Source: Mucilaginibacter aquaedulcis (GTDB taxonomy: Bacteria > Bacteroidota > Bacteroidia > Sphingobacteriales > Sphingobacteriaceae). From it: a stretch of 64,000 nt of DNA. Below, one piece after another: positions 33,445-42,256 of the stretch. The stretch lies in the NCBI RefSeq assembly GCF_030409325.1, contig NZ_JAUFPR010000008.1, positions 310,001-374,000 on the forward strand, read 5' to 3'. Numbering within the stretch: position 1 is the first letter of the stretch; every line of letters begins with the position of its first letter. The notes beneath the pieces are model-generated. The model did not search any database. It worked only from the letters and a program-made list of their open reading frames with translations, and was not told the DNA's origin. The translations under genes and the position numbers were made by a program.

Positions 33445-35949
33445 TTATACTTTTTTAGCAGCCGGTTTCACTTCTGCTTGTTTCTTTTTGGTTTCGGTAT
33501 AAAGGGCACCACCCAGTGCCAATACCAATAGTATTGAACCTGCTAAAGAGATTTTTTCTCCAGCATAGTATGAGGTTGGGTGGAAATCGAATTCGATAGT
33601 ATGGTTACCAACAGGTATTTGCGCTGCACGTAAAAGATAATCGGCACGGAAGTATGGTTTCTCCACGCCATCGATCAGCATTTTCCAGCCTTTGTTATAA
33701 TAAATTTCAGAGAAAACAGCGATCTGCGAAGTAGTAGAACCGCTTTTATAAGTCATATGATCGGGTGAGTAATGAGTAAGCGTAATTGTGCCGGCAGGGT
33801 CGCTCCCTAATGATTTTTCGTCGATAATACTTTTGTATTGCTTGTCAACAATGGCCTCATCTTTAGGAGAAAAACTACTGATGGCCTGCATTTCCTGGTC
33901 GGCATTATCTGCATACTTAACACTCTTCACAAACCACGCATGGCCACACGCAGTAGGGTTGGCCTGCATCTTTAGGTTTTGATTTTTAGGGTCAGATGAA
34001 ATAATGTATTTGGTGTTCAGCATATCCAAAACATCCTGATTAACGCTTTTGGTAAACTGGCTTAAATACAATTCCTCATATCTTTTTAACCTTGCAGCCG
34101 AATAACCTGTTATAGACTTATGGAAAAAAGGATTGAATGAATCTGACCTGAAATCAGCTGTTGCATCAAATACACGGTAATCCGGATCGGGATCTTTCAC
34201 GATAAACTGATCAACTTCACGAGGTTTAATAGCCTGGGCTGTTTCAATCTTATCCTGAAAGTTTTCATTTTTTAAATAGCGCCTGTCTATCTGCCACATA
34301 TCAATTAATGTTAAGGCAAGTAAAACTATGGATAAGGTAAGCACATTCATTTTTTGTTTGATAAATGCCCAAACAACTCCAAAAGTTAAAAGCACAAATA
34401 TCAATGAACGTATGGCATCCATCCGGGCCAGGGATATCCTGTCTCTAACAATAGCAGCAGCAACATCATTGGCCATGGCTGCATTATTTTGAAAAGCCTG
34501 AGTTAAATAACCAATACCGGTAGCCTGATCCTCGGCCCTGAAGCTTAAGATAAGATCAGGAACTACAACAAATAATAAGGCAAGACCACCCACGATGTAT
34601 AATGAAAGCAATAGCTTTTTCAGAATAACAGTACGATCTTTTGATTCAATAATTTCCTGAATTGCCAAAAAGCCAAGTATGGGGAAACAGATACTGGCCA
34701 CAGCCAATATAGACTCAACCGCACGGAATTTATTGTATAAAGGGAAATAGTTGAAAAACAGGTCAGACAAAAATGGTAGATTTCTGCCAAATGAAAGGAA
34801 CATGGTTAATATTACTGTAGCTAATAACCACCATTTAATGCGGTTTTTGATGATAAGCAAGCCAAACAAAAACAGAAAGCAAACTACTGCTCCAAAATAA
34901 TATGGGCCTGCTGTACCTGGTTTATTACCCCAATAGGTAGTCATGCCCGGTACTGAGGCGGTGATTTGCCGGGTATAATTTACGGCCTGATCTTCCGGAA
35001 CCCCTTTTGCTATCAGTGCTTTAGCAGTTTCTGAATTTTGATCAAGTACTTCGGTTCCTGAACCGCCGCCATAGGCGTTAGGTATTAAAAATGTGAATGA
35101 TTCACCAACACCCTGGCTCCATTGGTAAGCGTAATCTTTATCAAGGCCATTACTTGGTTCTTTAGCAGTTTGTGTTAGGTTTGATTTTCCACGAATGGTT
35201 TCAGTTCCGTAATCATAAGTGCTCCATAAGCTTGAAGCATTTACAGCAAGTGCCAGCAAAGTTGCTCCGCCAATGTAAGCCATTGACTTTAAGTATGCCT
35301 GTAAGTTTTTTGTTTTTATTGCATGATACAGTTCAATCCCAATTAATATTATTAATGATAATAATAGGTAATAGGTCATTTGAACGTGGTTGGCCCTTAT
35401 TTCCATAGCCAGGAAAAAAGCTGTTAAAGCTCCACCTAAAATATGTTTACCTCTAAGGGTTAGAATAATACCGGCAAGTATTGGTGCAAAAAATGCTATA
35501 GCAAAGGCTTGATTGGAATGCCCAGCAACCAGTAAAATTATATTATATGAGGAAAACGTAAAGGCAACTGCACCGGCTGCCGCAAGCCATGGGTTTAACT
35601 TAAGTACAATGAATAAAAAGTAGGTTCCCAATAAAAGTATGAGTACGGTATCAACCGGGTTAGGGAATGTAGCTTTTATTGCCGACACAACATGCGTGGT
35701 GATATTATCAGGATAAGGTGCCCAGATCTGAAAAGCGGGCATTCCGCCAAATATTTGATTGGTCCAAAGTATGGTTGTATCCTTGGCCCGGTAATCCATT
35801 ATTTCTTTTTGGGTAGATTGGGCTCCAATAACATCGCTTTGGCCTAATGTTTTACCTTGAAAAGCAGGTGTGAGGAAAAAAAAGCATATAGCTATAAAAA
35901 GTGCAATAACGGCCAAATGAGTACCATTACGTTTAAACCAGTTGTTCAT
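33445..35949 (-). CDS. YfhO family membrane protein (GT-C-like)
   Basis: An 834-residue protein with about 13 membrane helices and a large extracytoplasmic C-terminal domain. An early cytoplasm/periplasm loop contains QSTQKEIMDYRAKDTTI. YfhO proteins belong to the GT-C-like superfamily and in Firmicutes are linked to glycosylation of lipoteichoic acid; in Bacteroidota they are common near glycan clusters, but the donor is not established. It has its own minus-strand promoter element at 35986-35993. Confidence 0.92.
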   Translation of the reverse strand: MNNWFKRNGTHLAVIALFIAICFFFLTPAFQGKTLGQSDVIGAQSTQKEIMDYRAKDTTILWTNQIFGGMPAFQIWAPYPDNITTHVVSAIKATFPNPVDTVLILLLGTYFLFIVLKLNPWLAAAGAVAFTFSSYNIILLVAGHSNQAFAIAFFAPILAGIILTLRGKHILGGALTAFFLAMEIRANHVQMTYYLLLSLIILIGIELYHAIKTKNLQAYLKSMAYIGGATLLALAVNASSLWSTYDYGTETIRGKSNLTQTAKEPSNGLDKDYAYQWSQGVGESFTFLIPNAYGGGSGTEVLDQNSETAKALIAKGVPEDQAVNYTRQITASVPGMTTYWGNKPGTAGPYYFGAVVCFLFLFGLLIIKNRIKWWLLATVILTMFLSFGRNLPFLSDLFFNYFPLYNKFRAVESILAVASICFPILGFLAIQEIIESKDRTVILKKLLLSLYIVGGLALLFVVVPDLILSFRAEDQATGIGYLTQAFQNNAAMANDVAAAIVRDRISLARMDAIRSLIFVLLTFGVVWAFIKQKMNVLTLSIVLLALTLIDMWQIDRRYLKNENFQDKIETAQAIKPREVDQFIVKDPDPDYRVFDATADFRSDSFNPFFHKSITGYSAARLKRYEELYLSQFTKSVNQDVLDMLNTKYIISSDPKNQNLKMQANPTACGHAWFVKSVKYADNADQEMQAISSFSPKDEAIVDKQYKSIIDEKSLGSDPAGTITLTHYSPDHMTYKSGSTTSQIAVFSEIYYNKGWKMLIDGVEKPYFRADYLLRAAQIPVGNHTIEFDFHPTSYYAGEKISLAGSILLVLALGGALYTETKKKQAEVKPAAKKV

Positions 35950-35985
35950 TTACGTTTTTTTGGAAAATGGGTAATATATATTCCT

Positions 35986-35993
35986 CAAAAATA
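35986..35993 (-). promoter_or_regulatory. yfhO-type gene promoter, -7 element TATTTTTG
   Basis: The minus strand reads TATTTTTG, an exact TAnnTTTG match 36 bases upstream of the start at 35949. Confidence 0.5.
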
Positions 35994-36038
35994 GAAATTT
36001 GAATGAGAATAGGAATTATTAGTTTGTAAAGGAATTGC

Positions 36039-36335
36039 TTAACAATTGAGGTCGCGGCTGCGCATCAGGAAAAACAGCAGCAGCAGGCCGCCAATGCTTA
36101 TTATGTAAGCTATAGCCTGGGGTTTGCCGTAATCCTCACGATATTTACGGATGCTGAAAAAATTGTAAAGGGCAAGCGCACCTAAGGCAACCCAAAAAAA
36201 AGTATTGATTTTGGCGCAGGTGGCAAACAATTGTAAGGCAACTACAAATACAATATAGTTGATAACGATCAGTGTGATAGACTCAGGGGTATTATTATGA
36301 TTAGGGCGTCTTTTATATATTTCTTCGGGTATCAT
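36039..36335 (-). CDS. small membrane protein (98 aa)
   Basis: Unrecognised protein with three predicted membrane helices (LIVINYIVFVVALQLFA, FFWVALGALALYNFF, AYIISIGGLLLLFFLM) and a positive N-terminal loop (EEIYKRRPNHNN). It lies 5 bases after the DUF4834 gene in the same direction, so the two form an operon. A housekeeping envelope role is plausible but unproven. Confidence 0.75.
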   Translation of the reverse strand: MIPEEIYKRRPNHNNTPESITLIVINYIVFVVALQLFATCAKINTFFWVALGALALYNFFSIRKYREDYGKPQAIAYIISIGGLLLLFFLMRSRDLNC

Positions 36336-36340
36336 ACGAA

Positions 36341-36589
36341 TTATTTTATCTCTTCGTAATCAACAAATTCACCTTCAGAATCGGGAACAGTATTCTTTTT
36401 GCCCTGCGGAATGTAATCAACCTTTATAGCGCCCTCAGGCTTTCTTGACTGACGTTGCTGTTGCTGGCTATGTTGTTGCTGCGCTTTATTTACCACACTT
36501 TCAAAAAGTACCGGTAATAAGTACCGCGCTAAGCTGCGTATTATATATAATATGCAAATTGATATGAGTAAAAAACGAATTAGAAGCAT
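36341..36589 (-). CDS. DUF4834 family protein
   Basis: An 82-residue protein with one N-terminal membrane helix (LLIRFLLISICILYIIRSLA) and a soluble tail rich in glutamine (QQQHSQQQQRQ) ending acidic (EGEFVDYEEIK). It matches the DUF4834 family, restricted to Bacteroidota. The function is unknown. Confidence 0.8.
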   Translation of the reverse strand: MLLIRFLLISICILYIIRSLARYLLPVLFESVVNKAQQQHSQQQQRQSRKPEGAIKVDYIPQGKKNTVPDSEGEFVDYEEIK

Positions 36590-36659
36590 CTGATTAATTT
36601 TTAGCTTACAAATATAAGTTATATAACGTTAAAATTGTTTTATTATGATATAAGGTTGT

Positions 36660-36743
36660 CTGAATCAGAATTCCAGAATTGAGAAATAACAAAATGACGT
36701 AATTACATTCTAAAATTCATAAATTCTGGAAATTCTGATTCAG
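36660..36743. repeat. long-armed intergenic hairpin (CTGAATCAG family)
   Basis: CTGAATCAGAATTCCAGAAT at 36660 pairs with the segment ending CTGATTCAG at 36743 (21 and 22 bases, one bulged base). The loop is 41 bases. It lies just after the uvrB stop, on the downstream side, and may end uvrB transcription. Confidence 0.7.
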
Positions 36744-36754
36744 ATGTTTTTCAT

Positions 36755-38779
36755 CTAAAACTTTTCCTCCATCATTTTTTCAAGGGCAAACATTTCGTCG
36801 CGTAATTTGGCGGCCTGTAAAAAGTCCATATTCTTGGCGGCTGCCAGCATTTCTTTTTTAGTATTGTCAATTGATTTTTTCAGATCGGCCTTGGTCATGT
36901 ACTGCACTATAGGGTCGGCAGCCAGTGATACAGTGTCAGCCTCTACATAGGCTTGCTGCACGCCACCTTTAAAATCAACAACAGATGTTTGCTCCATGAT
37001 TTCCTCGCGGCTTTTACCTACTGTTGTAGGGATTATACCGTGCTGGGTATTATAAGCAATCTGAATATCGCGCCGGCGGTTAGTTTCGTCCATAGTGATC
37101 TGCATCGAGTCGGTTATTTTATCGGCATACATGATAACCCTGCCTCGATCATTACGGGCAGCTCGGCCAATAGTTTGTATCAACGATCTTTCCGAACGCA
37201 GGAAACCTTCTTTATCGGCATCCAAAATAGCTACCAGAGATACCTCCGGCAAATCGAGTCCTTCGCGCAGCAGATTGATACCTATCAGTACATCAAATTC
37301 GCCCAGGCGTAAACCTCTTAAAATCTCCACCCTTTGCAGGGTTTTTACTTCGGAGTGTATGTAGCGGCATTTAATGCCAAGCCTGTCCATGTATTTAGCC
37401 AGCTCTTCGGCCATACGTTTGGTGAGGGTGGTAACCAATACCCTGTCGCCCATTTTTATGGTTCTGTCAACCTCGTCAAGCAGGTCATCAACCTGGTTTA
37501 TCACCGGGCGAATCTCAATAACGGGATCAAGCAGGCCAGTTGGGCGTATTACCTGTTGAACCACTACACCTTCAGATTTTTCCAATTCAAAATCGCCGGG
37601 GGTAGCACTTACATAAATAGTTTGGGGAGCCAATTTTTCAAACTCCTGGAAATTGAGCGGCCGGTTATCCAAAGCCGCAGGCAGGCGAAAACCATAGTCG
37701 ACCAATGAGATCTTACGCGACCTGTCGCCGCCATACATTGCCCTGATCTGAGGAACGGTTACGTGACTTTCGTCAATCACCATCAGATAATCATCGGGGA
37801 AATAATCAAGCAGGCAGAAAGGACGTGCCCCGGGCTGCCGCCCATCAAAAAAGCGCGAATAATTTTCAATGCCCGAGCAGTAGCCCAGTTCGCGTATCAT
37901 TTCCAGATCGTAGTTAACCCTTTCTTCCAGGCGTTTGGCTTCCAGGAAACGGCCATCGTCAATAAATTGCTTTTTGCGGGTTTCCAGTTCTTCCTGTATA
38001 GCCCAGATAGATTGCAGAAAACGCTCACGGGGGGCCACGTACAAGTTGGCGGGATAAACCACCATGTGAGTCATTTTTTCAACCGTTTTGCCGGTGCTCA
38101 CATCAAAGCTGCTGAGTTCTTCAATATCATCGCCAAAAAAAGAGATCCGATAGGCATAATCCAGATAGGCCGGAAAAATATCAACTGTATCGCCTTTCAC
38201 CCTGAAAGTACCGCGTTTAAAATCGGCTGTGGTGCGGGCATATAAAATTTCAACCAGGCGGTGCAAAAAAGCGTTGCGGCTAATGCGCGTACCTACCGCG
38301 AACTTGAAAACCGAGTCGGCAAAATCATCGGGGTTACCCATACCGTAAATACATGATATGGACGATACCACGATAACATCCCTGCGGCCCGACATCAATG
38401 CCGAAGTGGTACGTAAACGAAGTTTTTCAATCTCCTCGTTTATCTGCAGGTCTTTTTCAATATAGGTATTGGTGGTAGGTATAAATGCTTCGGGCTGGTA
38501 ATAGTCATAGTACGATACAAAATAGTTTACCGCGTTTTCCGGAAAAAACTGTTTGAATTCGCCATAAAGCTGTGCTGCCAGTGTTTTGTTATGACTTAAT
38601 ATTAATGTTGGCTTTTGCGTTTGCTGTATCACATTAGCAACCGAAAATGTTTTGCCCGATCCGGTGACACCCAGCAGGGTTTGAAACGGATCGCCATTAT
38701 TTACACCTTCAACCAGCTGCCTGATAGCTTCGGGCTGGTCGCCGGTAGGTGAGTATTGTGAAGTTAAATTAAAATCCAT
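36755..38779 (-). CDS. uvrB: excinuclease ABC subunit UvrB
   Basis: DNA-damage recognition helicase of nucleotide excision repair, loaded with UvrA and cut-directing with UvrC. Walker A is GVTGSGKTFSV, the beta-hairpin region contains YYDYYQPEAFIP, the Walker B motif is VIDESHV, and a UvrC-binding UVR motif closes the C-terminus. The start MDFNLTSQYSPTGDQP at 38779 gives 674 residues, the normal length; a longer frame to 38851 adds 24 improbable residues. Confidence 0.98.
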   Translation of the reverse strand: MDFNLTSQYSPTGDQPEAIRQLVEGVNNGDPFQTLLGVTGSGKTFSVANVIQQTQKPTLILSHNKTLAAQLYGEFKQFFPENAVNYFVSYYDYYQPEAFIPTTNTYIEKDLQINEEIEKLRLRTTSALMSGRRDVIVVSSISCIYGMGNPDDFADSVFKFAVGTRISRNAFLHRLVEILYARTTADFKRGTFRVKGDTVDIFPAYLDYAYRISFFGDDIEELSSFDVSTGKTVEKMTHMVVYPANLYVAPRERFLQSIWAIQEELETRKKQFIDDGRFLEAKRLEERVNYDLEMIRELGYCSGIENYSRFFDGRQPGARPFCLLDYFPDDYLMVIDESHVTVPQIRAMYGGDRSRKISLVDYGFRLPAALDNRPLNFQEFEKLAPQTIYVSATPGDFELEKSEGVVVQQVIRPTGLLDPVIEIRPVINQVDDLLDEVDRTIKMGDRVLVTTLTKRMAEELAKYMDRLGIKCRYIHSEVKTLQRVEILRGLRLGEFDVLIGINLLREGLDLPEVSLVAILDADKEGFLRSERSLIQTIGRAARNDRGRVIMYADKITDSMQITMDETNRRRDIQIAYNTQHGIIPTTVGKSREEIMEQTSVVDFKGGVQQAYVEADTVSLAADPIVQYMTKADLKKSIDNTKKEMLAAAKNMDFLQAAKLRDEMFALEKMMEEKF

Positions 38780-38940
38780 GTTACTATGTAAAAATACGAA
38801 TAATCCGGTAATAGGTTTTGATGGATCAAAATAAGTACATGATAATGACAACTGTATGTCAGCAATAGTTTATCGGCCCAATCATATTAATTTAAAACAC
38901 GACATACGTTATTGTGGTTTAAAAGAATTAAATTTAAGTC

Positions 38941-39585
38941 ATGATTTTTATCCTGAACAAAACAAACTCCGTGGCCAACCAATTTTTGGCCCAACTGCGT
39001 GATGCCGAAATTCAGCAGGATAAAACACGATTCAGATATAACCAGGAAAAGCTTGGGCAGATACTGGCTTATGAGATCAGTAAAAGCTTCAAGTACGAGC
39101 CCAAGGAAGTGCAAACATCATTGGGTACAGCTACTGTAAATATTTCTGCTGATGAACCGGTGCTGGGAGTTGTTTTAAGGGCCGGGCTGCCTTTTCAGCA
39201 GGGTTTCCTGAATTATTTTGATCAATCACCTTCGGCGTTTATTACCGCCTATCGAAAAGTAAAACGTAACGGAAGTTTCATTATACAGGTAGATCATATA
39301 TCAACCCCAAACCTCGACGATAAGATATTTATTTTGTGCGATACCATGCTGGCCACCGGGCAAAGTGTAGTGGTAGTTTGCAAAGAACTGATGGCCCAAT
39401 ACAAAATTAAGGAGCTGCACATAGCTGCCGTTATAGCCAGTAGCGAGGGTGTTGCCCATGTACGTGCTAACTTGCCCAAGGCAAAAATATGGGCATGTGC
39501 TATTGATGAAGAAATGACCAGCAAGGCCTATATAGTTCCCGGCCTGGGCGATGCCGGCGACCTTGCCTTTGGCGAAAAAGCCTGA
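38941..39585 (+). CDS. upp: uracil phosphoribosyltransferase
   Basis: Pyrimidine-salvage enzyme converting uracil and PRPP to UMP. The PRPP loop is FILCDTMLATGQSV, the uracil-site C-terminus is IVPGLGDAGDLAFG, and VLRAGLPFQQG matches the family. The length of 214 residues is normal. It is separated from uvrB by 161 bp and transcribed away from it. Confidence 0.97.
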   Translation: MIFILNKTNSVANQFLAQLRDAEIQQDKTRFRYNQEKLGQILAYEISKSFKYEPKEVQTSLGTATVNISADEPVLGVVLRAGLPFQQGFLNYFDQSPSAFITAYRKVKRNGSFIIQVDHISTPNLDDKIFILCDTMLATGQSVVVVCKELMAQYKIKELHIAAVIASSEGVAHVRANLPKAKIWACAIDEEMTSKAYIVPGLGDAGDLAFGEKA

Positions 39586-39591
39586 TGATTT

Positions 39592-39713
39592 TGGATTTCG
39601 GATGTTCGATTTCGGATTTGGTCGTAGAAAATTTTAATTTTGAATTTTTAAAAGTGTTTTGATTTTGAACCCCTGATTTAAATAAATCCAAAATCAAACA
39701 CCCGAACTCCGAA
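39592..39713. repeat. imperfect word-like inverted repeat (ATTTCGGAT family)
   Basis: The left half holds GATTTCGGATGTTCG and ATTTCGGATTT. The right half, read in reverse, gives ATTTCGGAGTTCGG and ATTTTGGATTT. Similar ATTTCGGAT words occur at 3070-3099, 5861-5890 and 62519-62545. It fills the upp/HAD gap. Confidence 0.55.
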
Positions 39714-40409
39714 ATGAAAAACTACAAACACATTTTCTTTGATCTTGACCATACCATCTGGGATTTTGATAAAAACGCCGAAGAAACCCTGCATGAGCTT
39801 TATCATATTCACCAGCTGCATACCATAGGCTTATCATCGGCCAATGTGTTTATTGAAACATATACCCGCCATAACCACCAGCTTTGGGCGCAATACCATG
39901 TTGGGCAGATCACCAAGGATGAGCTGCGCGAGGCTCGTTTCAAAAAAACATTTATAGAGCTTGGCCTCGACCCGGATGTTATTCCTGTTGATTTTGAGGA
40001 TGCTTACGTAAGATTATGCCCTACCAAAACTAACCTGTTCCCGCACGCGCACGAAACCTTACAGTATCTTCAAGCCAAGTACACACTGCATTTAATATCA
40101 AACGGGTTTAAGGAATCGCAGCAGTTAAAAATCGCGGGCTCCAACCTGGCGGGCTATTTTCAGCACATCATTGTATCTGAAGATGCAGGAGTGAATAAAC
40201 CCGATAAAGCCATATTTGAATACGCTTTAAATTTGGCCGGTGCTACTAAAGAGGAAAGCGTAATGATAGGTGATAGCCTGGAGGCCGACGTATACGGCGC
40301 GCTTAATTTTGGTATGGATGCTATTTATTTTAATCCTTTCAATGCCCCGCAGCCTCCTGATGTGCCGGTGCAGATTACTCATTTAAAAGAGCTAACTTTA
40401 ATGTTATGA
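39714..40409 (+). CDS. HAD-family nucleotidase (YjjG-like)
   Basis: HAD hydrolase of 231 residues. Motif I is FFDLDHTIWDF with the nucleophile Asp, the second motif is LISNGF, and motif IV is VMIGDSLEADVYGA. The cap and length match the YjjG noncanonical-pyrimidine nucleotidase group, which cleans the nucleotide pool of modified nucleotides. It overlaps the next gene by 4 bases (ATGA), so the two are coupled. Confidence 0.92.
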   Translation: MKNYKHIFFDLDHTIWDFDKNAEETLHELYHIHQLHTIGLSSANVFIETYTRHNHQLWAQYHVGQITKDELREARFKKTFIELGLDPDVIPVDFEDAYVRLCPTKTNLFPHAHETLQYLQAKYTLHLISNGFKESQQLKIAGSNLAGYFQHIIVSEDAGVNKPDKAIFEYALNLAGATKEESVMIGDSLEADVYGALNFGMDAIYFNPFNAPQPPDVPVQITHLKELTLML

Positions 40410-40927
40410 ACATTGCCAGGGAGTACAGAGCCATTGAAGCGGCATTAACTACTTATCGCGAACAACTGGATGTTATCCCTGATGAGCTATTTGCCGAAAC
40501 CCCGGCCGATGGAAGCTGGTCGTTTTCGGAGGTTTACAGCCATATCATGAAAGCCTCATCAGGCTCAATGATAGCTATGGAACGCTGCTCAAACAGTAAC
40601 TGTCCGCCAACTTCAAAGGGTTTATCCCTGCAAGGACACTTTGTTTTAATGTTTGGCTGTTTTCCTCCGGTGCCCATCAAAACCCCTGATGGTACCGAGG
40701 GCAACAAGATCACAGAAGAAGATGCGAGAAACCTGCTGATCAAATTCAGGCAACGCATTGAAAAGGTTATGCCCATGGTAGCAAATTCTCCGGCCAAGGT
40801 ACGTTATGCGCACCCTAACCTGGGTATGCTTAATGCTAAGGAGTGGTTTAAGTTTACCCGTATACACCTGCAGCATCATTTAAAGCAGATTGAACGTATA
40901 AAAAAGAAATTTCACCTACCGAAGTAA
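40406..40927 (+). CDS. DinB-family protein (four-helix metal-binding fold)
   Basis: A 173-residue protein of the DinB/YfiT-like superfamily. Candidate metal-binding histidines are in SEVYSHIMKAS and RIHLQHHLKQIER. Members are often thiol-dependent S-transferases or have unknown roles. It is coupled to the YjjG-like gene. Confidence 0.85.
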   Translation: MNIAREYRAIEAALTTYREQLDVIPDELFAETPADGSWSFSEVYSHIMKASSGSMIAMERCSNSNCPPTSKGLSLQGHFVLMFGCFPPVPIKTPDGTEGNKITEEDARNLLIKFRQRIEKVMPMVANSPAKVRYAHPNLGMLNAKEWFKFTRIHLQHHLKQIERIKKKFHLPK

Positions 40928-40998
40928 CCTTTTATATTTAATAACGTCTTAACAATAAGATAATTTGGTTTACCGACATTTGTTAAAATCATTATGTG

Positions 40999-41109
40999 AT
41001 GAATTTTGAATACGCCTATCTGGTTGTTATAAGTTTGCTGCTACTGGTTGGCGCATTTTATATGAGCCCTTATGAACTAAATGTTAATGAAGACGAAGAC
41101 GACGAGTAA
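40999..41109 (+). CDS. micro-protein, one membrane helix with acidic tail (36 aa)
   Basis: An ATG at 40999 opens 36 codons with TAA at 41107. The sequence is MNFEYAYLVVISLLLLVGAF followed by a short YMSPYELNVNEDEDDE tail. A single membrane span with a strongly acidic cytoplasmic or periplasmic end is typical of small regulatory membrane proteins. It lies in the 257-bp gap before the LpxH-like gene. Expression is unproven. Confidence 0.5.
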   Translation: MNFEYAYLVVISLLLLVGAFYMSPYELNVNEDEDDE

Positions 41110-41184
41110 TCGTTTGTTAAGCAATTCAATGAAAACCATTAACTGGCAATATCTGCCGGATGAGCAATTAACCCCCCAATTTTA

Positions 41185-42039
41185 ATGTCGAAACGTGAAG
41201 TTGATATCGTAGTAATATCTGACGTGCACCTTGGTACATATGGGTGCCATGCCAAAGAACTGCTTAAATATTTAAAGAGCATTAAACCTAAAATGCTTAT
41301 CCTCAACGGCGATATTATTGATATATGGCAGTTCAGTAAATCATACTGGCCCGAATCACATATGAAGGTGGTACGCCGCATCCTCAAATTTGTAACAGAT
41401 GGCATCCCCGTACATTACCTCACCGGTAACCATGACGAAATGCTGCGCAAATTCACCGATTTTAACCTGGGGTCATTCCAGTTACTCAATAAAATAGTAC
41501 TCAACATCGATGGTAAAAAGGCCTGGATATTTCACGGCGATATATTTGATGTTACCATGCAGCACTCCAAATGGCTGGCCAAGCTGGGCGCCGTTGGTTA
41601 TGATTCGCTTATCCTGATCAATAGCCTTACCAATTGGTTTTTAACGGCTTTTGGTCGTCAAAAAATGAGCTTTTCGCAAAAAGTAAAAGCCAGGTTCAAA
41701 GAGGCTGTAAAATTCATTAACCAGTTTGAACAAACCGCCGCCGACCTTGCCGTCGACAAAAACTACCAATACGTAATTTGCGGTCACATTCACCACGCCG
41801 AGATCAGGGCTATTGAAAATACCGATAAAACGGGTTCAGTGCTATACCTAAACTCGGGCGATTGGGTAGAGAGCCTTACCTCGTTGGAATATATGAATGG
41901 CGAGTGGAAAATATTCAAATATAACCCCGACGATTTTAATACCGATGCCGACGAAGATGATAAAACAGATGCCGAAGATCTGGATGCCAAGCTTGATGTT
42001 AAAACTTTGTTGGAACGCTTTAAACAGGAGCCTCATTAA
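41185..42039 (+). CDS. LpxH-like metallophosphoesterase
   Basis: Calcineurin-like phosphoesterase of 284 residues, related to UDP-2,3-diacylglucosamine pyrophosphatase. Metal-binding motifs are visible: VISDVHLGTYG, LNGDIIDIW, GNHDE, HGDIFDV and CGHIHHAE. The extra C-terminal acidic stretch (TDADEDDKTDAEDLDAK) is unusual. A lipid A role is likely given the envelope genes nearby, but related phosphoesterases also act on other phosphate esters. Confidence 0.9.
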   Translation: MSKREVDIVVISDVHLGTYGCHAKELLKYLKSIKPKMLILNGDIIDIWQFSKSYWPESHMKVVRRILKFVTDGIPVHYLTGNHDEMLRKFTDFNLGSFQLLNKIVLNIDGKKAWIFHGDIFDVTMQHSKWLAKLGAVGYDSLILINSLTNWFLTAFGRQKMSFSQKVKARFKEAVKFINQFEQTAADLAVDKNYQYVICGHIHHAEIRAIENTDKTGSVLYLNSGDWVESLTSLEYMNGEWKIFKYNPDDFNTDADEDDKTDAEDLDAKLDVKTLLERFKQEPH

Positions 42040-42052
42040 TTGTATCAGGTAG

Positions 42053-42149
42053 TTAGTATCAAGTAGTTAGTATCAAGTATCATGACTTTAAAAAGCGATC
42101 AGCTGTTTACAAGAAATCCTGATACTTGATACTAACTACTTGATACTAA
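42053..42149. repeat. long-armed intergenic hairpin (TAGTATCAAG family), copy 1
   Basis: The 30-base arm at 42053-42082, built from repeats of TTAGTATCAAG/TAG words, is perfectly complementary to 42120-42149. The loop is 37 bases. The same words in the same palindromic layout occur at 57085-57174. Confidence 0.85.
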
Positions 42150-42256
42150 TTTGTAACTTGACCGCCGCAACTAAAACTATGAATCATCACGTTTAAAACT
42201 ATGCAAAGGTTGGCTTATGCTGTTGCCTTACAGGAGTTTAAAACACCGTTACTATC

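Noticed and set aside
36972..38245. Several plus-strand frames opposite uvrB, including a 160-codon one
   Set aside because: They are antisense shadows of a highly conserved gene with strong codon bias.
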